64,000 nt of DNA from Sulfitobacter sabulilitoris (GCF_005887615.1 NZ_VANS01000002.1:682001-746000); one strand, 5' to 3'. Shown: positions 1 through 9,394, counted from the stretch's first letter. The notes: a model not told the origin generated them from the sequence alone. Translations and numbers: made by a program.

Positions 1-1
1 G

Positions 2-1000
2 TTGGCGCAGCGTTTGTCCCTGGCCCTGGGTACGGGCGGTCTGGCGCTGCCTGATGGCGGGATCATCGTCGTGTTGCATCCCGGTGGACAGGCCGATCTG
101 TCCGCCCTGCCGCGCGACCGCGTGGTCGTCGTGGCGCCGTTGAAACCCGACTTCGATCATTTCACCGCGCAGGGCTACAACTGCGTGGTCGATGCCGCCG
201 AAGCGGGCGCGCCCTGTGCGGCGGTGCTGGTGTGCCTGCCGCGCGCCAAGGCGCTGGCGCAGACGCTGATCGCGCGCGCGGCGGCGCTGGCGCCGCAGGT
301 GCTGATCATCGACGGGCAGAAGACCGACGGGGTCGATTCGATGCTCAAGGCGGTGCGCGGCCGCCTGGCGGTTCAGGGCCCCATCGCAAAGGCGCACGGC
401 AAGATGTTCTGGGTCCGCGACCCCGCGGCCGACGCGGTGGCGGATTGGGCCGCCGGGCCGTCGCTGACCGCCGGTGGGTTCTGGACGGCGCCGGGCGTCT
501 TTTCGGCGGATGCCGTCGATCCGGCCTCGGCGATGCTGGTGGACAATCTGCCGCCCAAACTGGGACGGTCCGTGGCGGACCTTGGCGCGGGGTGGGGATT
601 CCTGGCGGCGCATGTCCTGACCCGAACGGATGTCGAGGTCGTGCACCTGGTCGAGGCCGACCACATGGCGCTCGAGTGCGCGCGGCGAAACGTGACCGAT
701 CCGCGCGCGTCGTTCCATTGGGCGGACGCAACCCTCTGGCAGCCCCCGCACAAGATGGACGGCGTGGTGATGAACCCGCCGTTTCACACGGGCCGCGCCG
801 CCGATCCATCGTTGGGGCAGGCCTTTGTGGCGTCGGCGGCGCGGATCTTGGCGCCGCAGGGACAGCTTTGGATGGTGGCGAACCGTCATTTGCCGTATGA
901 AACCACGCTAGAGGCGCATTTTGCGAAGGTCAGCGAACTGGGCGGCGACGCCCGGTTCAAGGTGCTGCACGCCGCGCGACCCGCGCGCAAACGGGGCTGA
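2..1000 (+). CDS. RsmC-like 16S rRNA guanine-N2 methyltransferase, 5' end at window edge
   Basis: A class I SAM-dependent methyltransferase of the RsmC/RlmG type, which methylates a guanine in ribosomal RNA. The frame is open from base 2 (a TTG) through 332 residues. The C-terminal half holds the SAM-binding stretch VADLGAGWGF (about residue 190) and the catalytic NPPFHTG motif (about 258), which marks N2-guanine or N6-adenine methylation. The N-terminal half is the diverged duplicate domain usual in RsmC. Length matches the family (about 330-340 aa), so little is missing, but the true start may lie just outside the window. The exact target base cannot be told from sequence. Confidence 0.85.
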   Translation: MAQRLSLALGTGGLALPDGGIIVVLHPGGQADLSALPRDRVVVVAPLKPDFDHFTAQGYNCVVDAAEAGAPCAAVLVCLPRAKALAQTLIARAAALAPQVLIIDGQKTDGVDSMLKAVRGRLAVQGPIAKAHGKMFWVRDPAADAVADWAAGPSLTAGGFWTAPGVFSADAVDPASAMLVDNLPPKLGRSVADLGAGWGFLAAHVLTRTDVEVVHLVEADHMALECARRNVTDPRASFHWADATLWQPPHKMDGVVMNPPFHTGRAADPSLGQAFVASAARILAPQGQLWMVANRHLPYETTLEAHFAKVSELGGDARFKVLHAARPARKRG

Positions 1001-1036
1001 CGCGCGTTTCGCGCCGCCACAGACAAAGGAAAACCC

Positions 1037-1837
1037 ATGTCTTTTTCAATCTCAGGCAAGACCGCCATCGTCACGGGGGCCGCGAACGGCATCGGCCTTG
1101 CGATCGCGCGTCAGTTCGCGGACCGGGGGGCCAACGTGATGTGCGCGGACATGGACGAGAAAAAGCTGAACGAAGAATGGGGCGATCAGCTTGACGAAGG
1201 CAACGTGCGCTATTTCGCGGGGGATCTGCGCCAGCGTCTGACCATCGCCAACCTGGTGTCCGCGACCATCGACGCGTTCGAACAAGTGGATATTCTGGTC
1301 AATGGCTCGCGGCAGGTGATGCCGACCGATGCTCTGGATGTGGATGACAATTCGGTCCAGGTGCTTCTGGAGCAGAACCTGATGACGGCGCTTCAACTGA
1401 CGCAGCAGGTCGCGCGCCGCATGATCAAGCAAAGCGAGGATCAAACGGAGGGGCAGGTGGGGTCGATCATCAACCTCAGCTCCATCGCGGCGCGCCACAC
1501 CCGGCCCGAGCTGATGGGCTATTCCATCGCCGCCGCAGCGCTGGAACAGATGACCCGCTCGATGGCGCTTGCGCTGGCGCCGCACCGGATCCGGGTGAAT
1601 GCCGTCGCTTTCGGGTCCGTGATGAGCGCGTCGCTCAAGACCTCGATGATCGAGCATTCGGAGTTCCGCGAGGATATTCGCACACACACGCCGCTTGGCC
1701 GGATCGCGCCGCCCTCGGAACTGGTCGAGGCGGTGCAGTTCCTGGCGGCGGAAAGTTCCGGCTTCATGACGGGCGAGGTGATGACGGTGGACGGTGGCCG
1801 CAGCCTTCTGGACGTGGTCGCGGCGCCGGTGCACTGA
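1037..1837 (+). CDS. Atypical short-chain dehydrogenase/reductase lacking the catalytic lysine
   Basis: A 266-residue SDR-fold protein. The nucleotide-binding motif TGAANGIG (residues 13-20) is intact, and the usual serine region (INLSS, near 149) and a tyrosine (Y162) are present. The lysine expected four residues after the tyrosine is alanine (Y162-S-I-A-A166), and the usual NNAG motif reads NGSR. Classical SDRs need that lysine for proton relay and ribose binding, so this may be a binding protein or use altered chemistry. The start is the ATG after an AAGGAAAA-type ribosome site. It sits between an rRNA methyltransferase and hemF, with no obvious pathway link. Confidence 0.85.
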   Translation: MSFSISGKTAIVTGAANGIGLAIARQFADRGANVMCADMDEKKLNEEWGDQLDEGNVRYFAGDLRQRLTIANLVSATIDAFEQVDILVNGSRQVMPTDALDVDDNSVQVLLEQNLMTALQLTQQVARRMIKQSEDQTEGQVGSIINLSSIAARHTRPELMGYSIAAAALEQMTRSMALALAPHRIRVNAVAFGSVMSASLKTSMIEHSEFREDIRTHTPLGRIAPPSELVEAVQFLAAESSGFMTGEVMTVDGGRSLLDVVAAPVH

Positions 1838-1921
1838 GCGCGGGCACTGCCCGCTTTGCGCCGCTCCGAAAACCGGTCTAGAAGGGTGATCTGCACGAGT
1901 GACACAGGAGACCTGCCCCCG

Positions 1922-2815
1922 ATGAGCGATGATTTCGAGGCCCAGAAAACCCGCGCGGCGGCGTGGTTTCGCGATTTGCGCGACCAGATCGTCACGGCCT
2001 TCGAGGAGCTGGAGGAAAACCACGACACGGGCCCGATGCGCGATGCGCCCGCGGGCCGGTTCGAGGTGACGCAGACCACCCGCAACAGCGAAGACGGCAG
2101 CGACGCGGGCGGCGGATTGATGAGCGTGCTGCGTGGCGGGCGGGTGTTCGAGAAGGTCGGCGTCAATATCTCGACCGTCTATGGCACCCTGGGCGCGCGG
2201 GCGCAGGCCGCGATGGCCGCGCGCAAGGGCATTCCCGGCATGGCGGACGACCCGCGGTTCTGGGCCTCGGGGATTTCGCTGGTGGCGCATATGCAAAACC
2301 CGCATGCGCCGGCGGTGCATATGAACACCCGCATGTTCTGGACGCCCCATGCGTGGTGGTTCGGCGGCGGGTCCGATCTGAACCCTTGCATCGAATACGC
2401 CGAGGATACCGCGCATTTCCATGCGCAGCAGCAGGCGCATCTGGACCCGCACGGCAGCGATCTTTATCCGCGACTGAAGGCCTGGGCGGACGAGTATTTC
2501 TATATCCCCCATCGCAACCGGGCGCGGGGCGTCGGCGGCATTTTCATGGATGACCATTGCACCGGCGACTGGGAGGCGGATTTCGCGCTGACGCAGGATA
2601 TCGGCCGCGCGTTCCTGCCCGCCTATCTACCGTTGGTCGAAAAACGTCGGGTGCAGGCATGGAGCGACGCCGACAAGGACGCGCAGCTGGTGCATCGCGG
2701 GCTCTATGCGGAATACAACCTGGTCTACGATCGCGGCACCAAGTTCGGGCTCGAGACCGGCCATGACGCCAACGCGGTACTGATGAGCCTGCCGCCTCTG
2801 GCCAAATGGGTGTAA
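1922..2815 (+). CDS. hemF: Oxygen-dependent coproporphyrinogen III oxidase
   Basis: Converts coproporphyrinogen III to protoporphyrinogen IX with O2, in aerobic heme synthesis in the cytoplasm. The 297-residue protein has the family signatures AVHMNTRMFW and WWFGGGSDLNP, the latter near the active site. Length is typical. The open frame extends upstream, but ATG 1922 follows an AGGAG at about 1908 and gives the usual HemF N-terminus (MSDDFEAQK). hemC and hemE lie 1-2 kb downstream, so three tetrapyrrole genes are clustered though not in one operon. It is convergent with the desaturase gene. Confidence 0.95.
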   Translation: MSDDFEAQKTRAAAWFRDLRDQIVTAFEELEENHDTGPMRDAPAGRFEVTQTTRNSEDGSDAGGGLMSVLRGGRVFEKVGVNISTVYGTLGARAQAAMAARKGIPGMADDPRFWASGISLVAHMQNPHAPAVHMNTRMFWTPHAWWFGGGSDLNPCIEYAEDTAHFHAQQQAHLDPHGSDLYPRLKAWADEYFYIPHRNRARGVGGIFMDDHCTGDWEADFALTQDIGRAFLPAYLPLVEKRRVQAWSDADKDAQLVHRGLYAEYNLVYDRGTKFGLETGHDANAVLMSLPPLAKWV

Positions 2816-2847
2816 GGGCGGTGGAGTGAGATTCCGGGGTTGATTGG

Positions 2848-3783
2848 TTACCAGCCCGCTTCGCCGAGCGCGCTGCGGTAGCCGGCGCTGATGCGCATCT
2901 TTGCGTCTAGGCCCTTGCGGCAAAGCAGGGCGTGCATCTTCGGCAATTGCCAGCAGGGGATGTGCATCACGAGATGATGTTCGAGGTGGTAGTTCACGTA
3001 GTAGGGCGCCACCAGCGCCCGTGCGAGGGGACCGGCGAGCGTGGTGCGCACGTTCTGCAGCGGGTTGTCGGATTGCTCGGTCGCGCCGTGCTCTGCGATG
3101 TTGCGGATGCGCAGAACCAGTTGAAACCAGGTCAGATACGGCAACAACCAGAAGGCCAGCCCGTACCACCACTGCCCGGTCAGCCCCATGACGGCCATCA
3201 CGCCGATGAACACCGGAAAGGATTTCCACAGGTCGCGCGCCTTGAAGGCCTGTGCGGCGTCCTGGGTCGCGGCCTCGATCGCGTCATCGTCGCCTGCAAG
3301 GCGGACCGACATCGCGATCTGTGCCAGAAGCTGTTTGACGCCGGTTTGCCCCGTTAGATCGCGGATGAACTTGCGGCGCAGGCTGGCGTGGCTGGTAGGG
3401 AATTTTGCCGACAGCGGCAGGTCCGGGTCCTTGTCGGACTGGGTATGCCGGTGATGCGTCAGGTGGTAGTGCCTGTAGCTTGCCAGTTCCGCAAGGATGG
3501 GCCGCCCGCACAGCCATTCGCCGATGAATTCGTTGATGCGCCGCGTCCTGAACAGCGCGTTATGCGCGGCCTCGTGCATCAGGATGGCGAGGCCCAGCTG
3601 GCGCGAGCCGATCAGCACGATTGCCACGAGGAAGGTCAGCGGGTTTGGCCAAACGGCGAAAAGCGCCACGCTGAGCGCGATCACGCCCCAGCAATGCACG
3701 ATCAGCCACAGGCCCATCAGATCGGACCGTTCCGCGAGGGGGCGGATCTCTTCGCTGGAGAGGTATGTCTTGCCGGGTGTCAT
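2848..3783 (-). CDS. Membrane fatty acid desaturase family protein
   Basis: A 311-residue integral membrane di-iron enzyme of the fatty acid desaturase / carotene hydroxylase superfamily. Three histidine boxes are visible: HEAAH (residues 70-74), HLTHH (107-111) and HLEHH near the C-terminus. They are separated by hydrophobic segments around residues 25-62 and 190-225. The substrate (acyl chain, sphingolipid or carotenoid) cannot be assigned from the motifs. It is transcribed alone from the minus strand, converging on hemF and in the same direction as hemC. Confidence 0.88.
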   Translation of the reverse strand: MTPGKTYLSSEEIRPLAERSDLMGLWLIVHCWGVIALSVALFAVWPNPLTFLVAIVLIGSRQLGLAILMHEAAHNALFRTRRINEFIGEWLCGRPILAELASYRHYHLTHHRHTQSDKDPDLPLSAKFPTSHASLRRKFIRDLTGQTGVKQLLAQIAMSVRLAGDDDAIEAATQDAAQAFKARDLWKSFPVFIGVMAVMGLTGQWWYGLAFWLLPYLTWFQLVLRIRNIAEHGATEQSDNPLQNVRTTLAGPLARALVAPYYVNYHLEHHLVMHIPCWQLPKMHALLCRKGLDAKMRISAGYRSALGEAGW

Positions 3784-3857
3784 GCAGCGCTCTCCTGAAA
3801 CTCTGTGCGCCGTGATCCTCTCAGGCGGTCGCGGGGTCAGTCAAGGCAAACGCACCG

Positions 3858-4814
3858 TCACTTGGCGCGGGCGTGCCAGTCGAAAAACCCATCGCCCGCG
3901 CGGCCCAGAAGTTCATCGGCCAGGTCGAAGCCCATGTCGGCCGCGTCGCTGATCGTGCCGGTGCGGTCACCGCTGATCGACTGGCTGCCATCGGGGCGCA
4001 GGACTTCTCCGCGCAGGTGCAGGGTGTCGCCGTCAAGCTGCGCCAGACCCGCGATCGGCGTCTCGCAGGAGCCGTCGAGGCGCAGCAGGAACGCGCGTTC
4101 GGCCGCCAGCCGCTGGCCTGTGTGAATGTCATGGACGGCCATCAGCATTTCGGCGGTATTGGCATCCGCGATGCGGCGTTCGATCCCGATGGCGCCCTGC
4201 GCCACGGCGGGCAGCATGTCGTCCGGGCTGATGGGGGTCGCGGGCACGTTTTCCATGCCCAGACGGTTCAGCCCGGCAGCAGCGAGAAAGGTGCAGTCGG
4301 CGACGCCTTCGGCCAACTTGCGCAGGCGCGTCTGCACGTTGCCGCGAAACTCGACCACGTTCAGATCGGGCCTGCGGTGCAGCAGTTGCGCCCGGCGGCG
4401 CAGCGACGACGTGCCCACCACCGCGCCCTGCTCAAGCTGATCCAGCGCCGACAGCACGGGGGCGACAAAGGCATCGCGCACGTCCTCGCGCGGCAAGTAC
4501 GTATCCAGGATCAGCCCCTCGGGTTGCAGCGTCGGCATGTCCTTCATCGAATGGACCGCGATGTCGATGCGGCCGGCGATCAGGTCTTCCTCGATCTCGC
4601 GGGTGAACAGGCCCTTTCCGCCGATTTCCTTCAGGGGACGGTCCTGGATCGCGTCGCCCGTCACCTTGATCACCACGATGCGAAAGGCATCCTGCGGCAG
4701 ATCGAACGCCGCCATCAGGCGCGCGCGGGTTTCGTGGGCCTGTGCCAGCGCCAGCGGAGAGCCGCGGGTGCCGATCTTGAGCGGTGCATCGGGGGAAGGG
4801 AGCGTGACTGTCAT
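3858..4814 (-). CDS. hemC: Hydroxymethylbilane synthase (porphobilinogen deaminase)
   Basis: Polymerises four porphobilinogens to hydroxymethylbilane in tetrapyrrole synthesis. The 318-residue protein has TRGSPLALAQ (16-25), the catalytic Asp of VHSMKDMP (D92), the GTSSLRR substrate-binding loop (134-140) and Cys250 in LDGSCETP, which carries the dipyrromethane cofactor. Length is usual for the family. It is divergent from hemE. A good sigma70-like promoter places the transcription start almost on the ATG, so the mRNA may be leaderless. Confidence 0.96.
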   Translation of the reverse strand: MTVTLPSPDAPLKIGTRGSPLALAQAHETRARLMAAFDLPQDAFRIVVIKVTGDAIQDRPLKEIGGKGLFTREIEEDLIAGRIDIAVHSMKDMPTLQPEGLILDTYLPREDVRDAFVAPVLSALDQLEQGAVVGTSSLRRRAQLLHRRPDLNVVEFRGNVQTRLRKLAEGVADCTFLAAAGLNRLGMENVPATPISPDDMLPAVAQGAIGIERRIADANTAEMLMAVHDIHTGQRLAAERAFLLRLDGSCETPIAGLAQLDGDTLHLRGEVLRPDGSQSISGDRTGTISDAADMGFDLADELLGRAGDGFFDWHARAK

Positions 4815-4821
4815 GGCGCTA

Positions 4822-4850
4822 TCATTAGGCGTGTCATTTTACCCTGACAA
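4822..4850 (-). promoter_or_regulatory. Predicted hemC promoter
   Basis: On the minus strand TTGTCA (4850-4845) is followed after exactly 17 bases by TAATGA (4827-4822), a near-consensus -35/-10 pair. Transcription would start about seven bases later, at or next to the hemC ATG (4814). Confidence 0.5.
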
Positions 4851-4862
4851 CCCGCCACCGTC

Positions 4863-4868
4863 TTGACA
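4863..4868 (+). promoter_or_regulatory. Possible -35 box for hemE
   Basis: A consensus TTGACA lies 54 bases before the hemE ATG. No convincing -10 box is seen 16-18 bases downstream, so only the -35 element is proposed. Confidence 0.3.
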
Positions 4869-4921
4869 TCGGCGCACGGGACGCGGACCAACGGTTGCAG
4901 CACTTGAACCGGGGGATACCG

Positions 4922-5956
4922 ATGGCCGAAACCAAAACCATTCTGCGCGCGCTGGCGGGCGAGACACTCAGCACGCCGCCGATCTGGATGATGCGGCAGG
5001 CTGGCCGCTATCTGCCGGAATACAAGGCGACGCGGGCGCAGGCCGGGGATTTCCTGTCGTTGTGCTACAACCCGGAACTGGCGGCCGAAGTCACGTTGCA
5101 GCCCATTCGCCGCTACGGGTTCGATGCGGCGATCTTGTTTGCGGATATCCTGCTGGTTCCGCAGGCGCTGGGCGCCGATCTGTGGTTCGTCACCGGCGAG
5201 GGGCCGCGCCTGAGCACCATCACCAGCCAGGCGGATTTCGACAAGCTGGGCCCGGCGGAGGATGTGCACGACACGCTGAACCCCATCTATGAGACGGTCA
5301 GGATCCTGTCCGGCGCATTGCCGGCCGAGACGACGCTTATCGGGTTCGCCGGCGCGCCGTGGACCGTGGCCACCTATATGATCGCCGGCCAAGGTACGCC
5401 CGACCAGGCACCGGCGCACAAGCTCAAGGACGAAGACCGCCCCCTGTTCGAGGCGTTGATGGCGCGGATCACACAGGCCACCATCCACTATCTTGCCGCG
5501 CAAATCGACGCGGGCGCAGAGGTGGTCAAGATATTCGACAGTTGGGCGGGATCGCTGAAAGGTGCTGATTTCGACAAATACGCGCTTGAGCCTGCGCGCG
5601 AGATCACAGCGGCGCTGAAAGCGCGCTATCCGCATGTTCCGATCATCGGCTTCCCGAGGGAGGCGGGCGAGAAATATGTCGGGTTCGCCCGCGCGACCGG
5701 CGTCGATTGCGTGGCGCTGGACAATTCGGTCGATGCGCAATGGGCGGCATCCCATGTGCAGGTCGATGGCTGCGTGCAGGGCAACCTTGCATCGCGCCAC
5801 ATGGTGACGGGCGGCCAGCCCCTGATCGACGAGACGCGCGCCATCGTGAAGGCGTTTTCCAAGGGGCCGCACATCTTCAATCTCGGGCACGGGATCACGC
5901 CCGACGCCGATCCGGACAATGTGCAACTGATGATCGACACGGTTCGGCAGGATTGA
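4922..5956 (+). CDS. hemE: Uroporphyrinogen decarboxylase
   Basis: Decarboxylates uroporphyrinogen III to coproporphyrinogen III. The 344-residue protein carries the N-terminal family signature [16 protein letters not shown] (about 19-34) with the substrate-binding arginines, and the conserved [13 protein letters not shown] stretch (about 142-154). The frame opens at a TTG 27 bases upstream, but ATG 4922, after GGGGGATACC, gives the standard N-terminus. It is divergent from hemC, and a tRNA gene follows 52 bases after the stop. Confidence 0.96.
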   Translation: MAETKTILRALAGETLSTPPIWMMRQAGRYLPEYKATRAQAGDFLSLCYNPELAAEVTLQPIRRYGFDAAILFADILLVPQALGADLWFVTGEGPRLSTITSQADFDKLGPAEDVHDTLNPIYETVRILSGALPAETTLIGFAGAPWTVATYMIAGQGTPDQAPAHKLKDEDRPLFEALMARITQATIHYLAAQIDAGAEVVKIFDSWAGSLKGADFDKYALEPAREITAALKARYPHVPIIGFPREAGEKYVGFARATGVDCVALDNSVDAQWAASHVQVDGCVQGNLASRHMVTGGQPLIDETRAIVKAFSKGPHIFNLGHGITPDADPDNVQLMIDTVRQD

Positions 5957-5969
5957 GGCATTTCTTGCC

Positions 5970-5996
5970 TTGACGGGGGGTGGGCATTGGCATACT
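5970..5996 (+). promoter_or_regulatory. Predicted tRNA promoter
   Basis: TTGACG (5970-5975) and CATACT (5991-5996), with a 15-base spacer, lie 13 bases before the mature tRNA 5' end. The position is right for a stand-alone tRNA promoter; the spacer is short. Confidence 0.45.
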
Positions 5997-6008
5997 CCCC
6001 GCGCCGAT

Positions 6009-6085
<77 letters not shown>

Positions 6086-6289
6086 TCACCCCCCTTTTGG
6101 AACAATGTCATGCGGACGTGTTTTCCGTGATGGCGGTTGTCCGTCCGGATCAACCCATAGGCGAATGCGGCGGCGATAGTTACAAAGACAGGTGACAATA
6201 ATAGTTATCTGCAATAGCAATTTCGCAGGGACGCCCGAGTCAGACGACGCGATCAACGCGGAGCTATCGGGTCATCAGGGAGGACCATA

Positions 6290-7330
6290 ATGACCATCAC
6301 ACGCAAATCATTTCTGCAACTGGCCGGCGCTGCGGCGCTTGCGTTCGGCATGGGCGCGACTGCCGCCGCCGCGCAGGACGTCACGCTGCGCCTGCACCAG
6401 TTCCTGCCGCCGCAGGCCAATGTGCCCAAGCTGGTGCTGGATGTCTGGGCCGACAAGGTCGAAGCCGACAGCGAAGGCCGGATCAAGGTCGAGCGTTACC
6501 CCTCGATGCAGCTTGGCGGCACCCCGCCCGAGCTGATGGACCAGGCCATCGACGGCGTGGCCGACATCGTCTGGACCGTGGTCGGCTATACGCCCGGCCG
6601 CTATCCCAGCACCGAAGTCTTCGAGCTTCCCTTCATGATGACGAACGCCCGCGCGGCATCCCGCGCCTATTGGGAAATGTTCGAAAAGCACATGAAGGAC
6701 ACCGAGTTCAAGGATGTGCATATCCTGGGCACATGGGTGCACGGCCCCGGCCTGATCCACACCAACAAGGAAGTCCGCACCCCCGCCGACATGCAGGGTC
6801 TCAAGATCCGTGGCGGATCGCGTCTGGCCAACCAACTGCTTGAGAAGGTGGGCGCAACCCCCGTTGGCATGCCCGTTCCGGCCATCCCAGAGGGGCTGTC
6901 CAAGGGTGTGATCGACGGCACCACGATCCCGTGGGAAGTGACGGCGGCACTGAAAGTGCCGGAGCTTGTGACCAATCACACCGAATTCACCGGCAATGCG
7001 CTCTATGTGCTGACCTTTGTTCTGGCGATGAACAAGGACAAGTACGAGAGCCTGCCCGACGATTTGAAAAAGGTGATCGACGACAACTCCGGTCTGGAAT
7101 TCTCGGTGTTTGCCGGTGGCACGCAGGAAGACAGCGACGGCCCCGCGCGCAAGCTGGCGGCGGATCGCGGCAACAACATCGTGACGCTTGATGCCGAAGA
7201 GACCCAGGTCTGGATCGACGCGTCCAAGCCGATCTACGACGAATGGGTGGCCGACATGGAGACAAAGGGCATTGACGGTCAGGCGTTGATCGACGAGGCC
7301 CGGATGCTGATCGACAAGTACACCGAGTAA
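6290..7330 (+). CDS. dctP: TRAP transporter substrate-binding protein (DctP family)
   Basis: A 346-residue periplasmic solute receptor for a TRAP transporter. It has a signal peptide (ITRKSFLQLAGAAALAFG, cleavage probably after AAA-AQ at about 28) and the DctP-family carboxylate-binding region around GLKIRGGSR (about 163-171), whose arginine normally clamps an organic acid. The start ATG follows GGGAGGACC. It is followed by a strong hairpin before dctQ. The position just upstream of a benzoate-CoA ligase and box genes suggests an aromatic carboxylate substrate; that is inference. Confidence 0.93.
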   Translation: MTITRKSFLQLAGAAALAFGMGATAAAAQDVTLRLHQFLPPQANVPKLVLDVWADKVEADSEGRIKVERYPSMQLGGTPPELMDQAIDGVADIVWTVVGYTPGRYPSTEVFELPFMMTNARAASRAYWEMFEKHMKDTEFKDVHILGTWVHGPGLIHTNKEVRTPADMQGLKIRGGSRLANQLLEKVGATPVGMPVPAIPEGLSKGVIDGTTIPWEVTAALKVPELVTNHTEFTGNALYVLTFVLAMNKDKYESLPDDLKKVIDDNSGLEFSVFAGGTQEDSDGPARKLAADRGNNIVTLDAEETQVWIDASKPIYDEWVADMETKGIDGQALIDEARMLIDKYTE

Positions 7331-7345
7331 CCTCGGCCCCTGTCC

Positions 7346-7383
7346 GACCCGCGATGCCCCGCCTGGGTGTCGCGGGTCTTTTT
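7346..7383 (+). terminator. Intercistronic terminator/attenuator between dctP and dctQ
   Basis: A perfect 9-bp stem, GACCCGCGA (7346-7354) with TCGCGGGTC (7370-7378), loop of 15, followed directly by TTTTT. It would stop most transcripts after dctP and leave less dctQM, consistent with the excess of binding protein TRAP systems need. Confidence 0.8.
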
Positions 7384-7411
7384 GCAGCCCCATTCAAATT
7401 CGGAGCAGCCC

Positions 7412-7990
7412 ATGCATCGCCTGATGATGACGCTGGCGCGCGTTACGGCCGTGATCGGTGGCCTTGTTCTGGTCGCGCTGATCGTGATGACCACGCTGTC
7501 GATCATAGGCCGATCGCTCAATGACTTGCTGCATACCGACACGGCCAGCGGCCTGCTGGGTGGGTACGCCCAGACGCTGATCGACCTCGGCGTGGGAGAG
7601 ATCAAGGGCAACTACGAACTGCTCGAGGCGGGTGTGGCCTTTGCCATCTTTTCGTTCTTTCCGATCTGCCAGTTGTACGGCGCGCATGCGACGGTCGATA
7701 TCTTTACCTCGGCGTTGCCCGAGCGGCTGAACCGCAGCATCATCGCGTTCTGGGAAATCGTGCTGACCGCGACGCTGATCCTGATCAGCTGGAGGCTTTT
7801 CGAAGGGATGCAGCGCTACATCGGCAATGGCGAGACGACGTTTTTCCTGCAATTTCCGGTCTGGTGGGGCTATGCCGCCAGCTTTGTCGCCTCTGTCGTG
7901 ACCTGTGTGGTCGCGGTCTATTGCGCCTGCCTGCGCGTGGTCGAGCTGGCCCGACGCCGCAGCATTCTTCCCACCGAGCAAGGACACTGA
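7412..7990 (+). CDS. dctQ: TRAP transporter small permease (DctQ family)
   Basis: The small four-helix membrane subunit of a TRAP transporter (192 aa). Hydrophobic segments lie near residues 8-30, 65-85, 100-122 and 145-168. The frame is open upstream to a GTG inside the terminator stem; ATG 7412 is preferred because GGAG lies 7 bases before it and the protein then begins with the usual short cytoplasmic stretch. It ends 6 bases before dctM. Confidence 0.9.
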   Translation: MHRLMMTLARVTAVIGGLVLVALIVMTTLSIIGRSLNDLLHTDTASGLLGGYAQTLIDLGVGEIKGNYELLEAGVAFAIFSFFPICQLYGAHATVDIFTSALPERLNRSIIAFWEIVLTATLILISWRLFEGMQRYIGNGETTFFLQFPVWWGYAASFVASVVTCVVAVYCACLRVVELARRRSILPTEQGH

Positions 7991-7996
7991 CCCCAG

Positions 7997-9316
7997 ATGA
8001 GTAATCTCGAGCTTGGATTTTGGTCCTTTCCCGTCCTTTTGATCATGGTGTTCCTGCGCGCGCCCATCGGCCTTGCCATGCTGCTGTGCGGCTTTGGCGG
8101 GTGGTATTTCGCGATGGGCGGCAACCCGACGCCGCTGCTGGCCAAGCTGAAATCCGAAACCTACACGACCTTCTCCAGCTATTCGCTGTCGATCATTCCG
8201 ATGTTCCTGCTGATGGGGCAATTCGCGACGCTGTCGGGCATGTCGAGCGCGCTGTTCAAGGCGGCCGAAAGTTTCCTGGGCCACCGGCGCGGCGGGGTCG
8301 CGATGGCGGCGGTGGGGGCTTGCGCGGGCTTCGGCGCGATCTGCGGGTCGTCGCTGGCCACGGCGGCGACCATGTCCAAGGTCGCCCTGCCGGAGCTGCG
8401 CCGCTATGGCTATTCGGGCGGGTTCTCGACCGCGACGCTGGCGGCGGGCGGCACGCTGGGTATCCTGATCCCGCCATCGGTGATCCTCGTGATCTATGCC
8501 ATCCTGACCGAACAGAACATCGCCAAGCTGTTTCTGGCGGCCTTCATCCCCGGCATCCTGGCGGCGGTGGGGTATATGCTGACCATCTCGATCTACGTGC
8601 GGCTCTATCCCAAATCCGCGGGCACCCGCGAACCGCAGCCGATGTCGGAGCGGTGGGCCGCGCTGGCCAATACATGGCCGGTGCTAGTGATCTTTGGCGT
8701 GGTGGTGGGCGGTATCTACCTGGGCTGGTTCACCCCGACCGAAGGATCGGCCATCGGCGCGGCGGGCACAGGGCTGGTCGCGCTGGTCTCGCGCAGCCTG
8801 ACATGGTCGGTGTTCCGCGACAGCCTTCTGGGCACCGCAAAGACCACGGCGATGATTTTCTTCATCGTTCTGGGCGCGGGGTTCTACAACGGGTTCCTCG
8901 CGCTGTCTGGGGTGCCGCAATTCATGGCCGACTGGGTGCTGACACAGGGGTTCAGCCCCTGGCTGGTCCTGTCGATCATCCTTTTGTTCTACCTCGTGTT
9001 CGGCTGTCTGATGGACAGCCTGTCGATGATCCTGCTGACGGTGCCGATCTTTTTCCCCGTGATCTCGGCCATGGATTTCGGCATGAGCGTGGAGCATGTG
9101 GCAATCTGGTTTGGGATCCTCGTGCTGATCGTGGTCGAGGTCGGATTGATCACGCCGCCGGTGGGGATGAACCTGTTCATCATCAACGCGATGGACCGCG
9201 AAACGCCGATGACCGAAACCTACAAGGCGGTGATGTTCTTTGTCGGCAGCGACATCGTGCGGGTCGTCATCCTGGTGATGTTCCCCGCGATCACGCTGTT
9301 CTTGCTGCCGGGGTAG
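7997..9316 (+). CDS. dctM: TRAP transporter large permease (DctM family)
   Basis: The 439-residue ion-coupled transport subunit, with about 12 hydrophobic segments. Family stretches include the GAICGSSLATAATM region (about 115-128), GGTLGILIPPSVILVIYA (about 151-168) and the C-terminal LITPPVGMNLFIINA. It takes the substrate from DctP and forms the membrane complex with DctQ. This is the last gene of the dctPQM unit; the MarR gene follows after 78 bases. Confidence 0.95.
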   Translation: MSNLELGFWSFPVLLIMVFLRAPIGLAMLLCGFGGWYFAMGGNPTPLLAKLKSETYTTFSSYSLSIIPMFLLMGQFATLSGMSSALFKAAESFLGHRRGGVAMAAVGACAGFGAICGSSLATAATMSKVALPELRRYGYSGGFSTATLAAGGTLGILIPPSVILVIYAILTEQNIAKLFLAAFIPGILAAVGYMLTISIYVRLYPKSAGTREPQPMSERWAALANTWPVLVIFGVVVGGIYLGWFTPTEGSAIGAAGTGLVALVSRSLTWSVFRDSLLGTAKTTAMIFFIVLGAGFYNGFLALSGVPQFMADWVLTQGFSPWLVLSIILLFYLVFGCLMDSLSMILLTVPIFFPVISAMDFGMSVEHVAIWFGILVLIVVEVGLITPPVGMNLFIINAMDRETPMTETYKAVMFFVGSDIVRVVILVMFPAITLFLLPG

Positions 9317-9394
9317 GGGGATGGGTGCCGATCCGACACCCGCAACCGCGATCATCGGGCGGCCTGCGGCGTCCGACGGGGGCGCGGGGCGCTG

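Noticed and set aside
1052-2557. A 501-codon minus-strand open frame across the SDR and hemF genes.
   Set aside because: It is the antisense shadow of two well-supported genes; its product is Arg/His-rich with no family character.
2816-2847. A terminator between the convergent hemF and desaturase genes.
   Set aside because: The 32-base gap shows no clear stem with a T-run.
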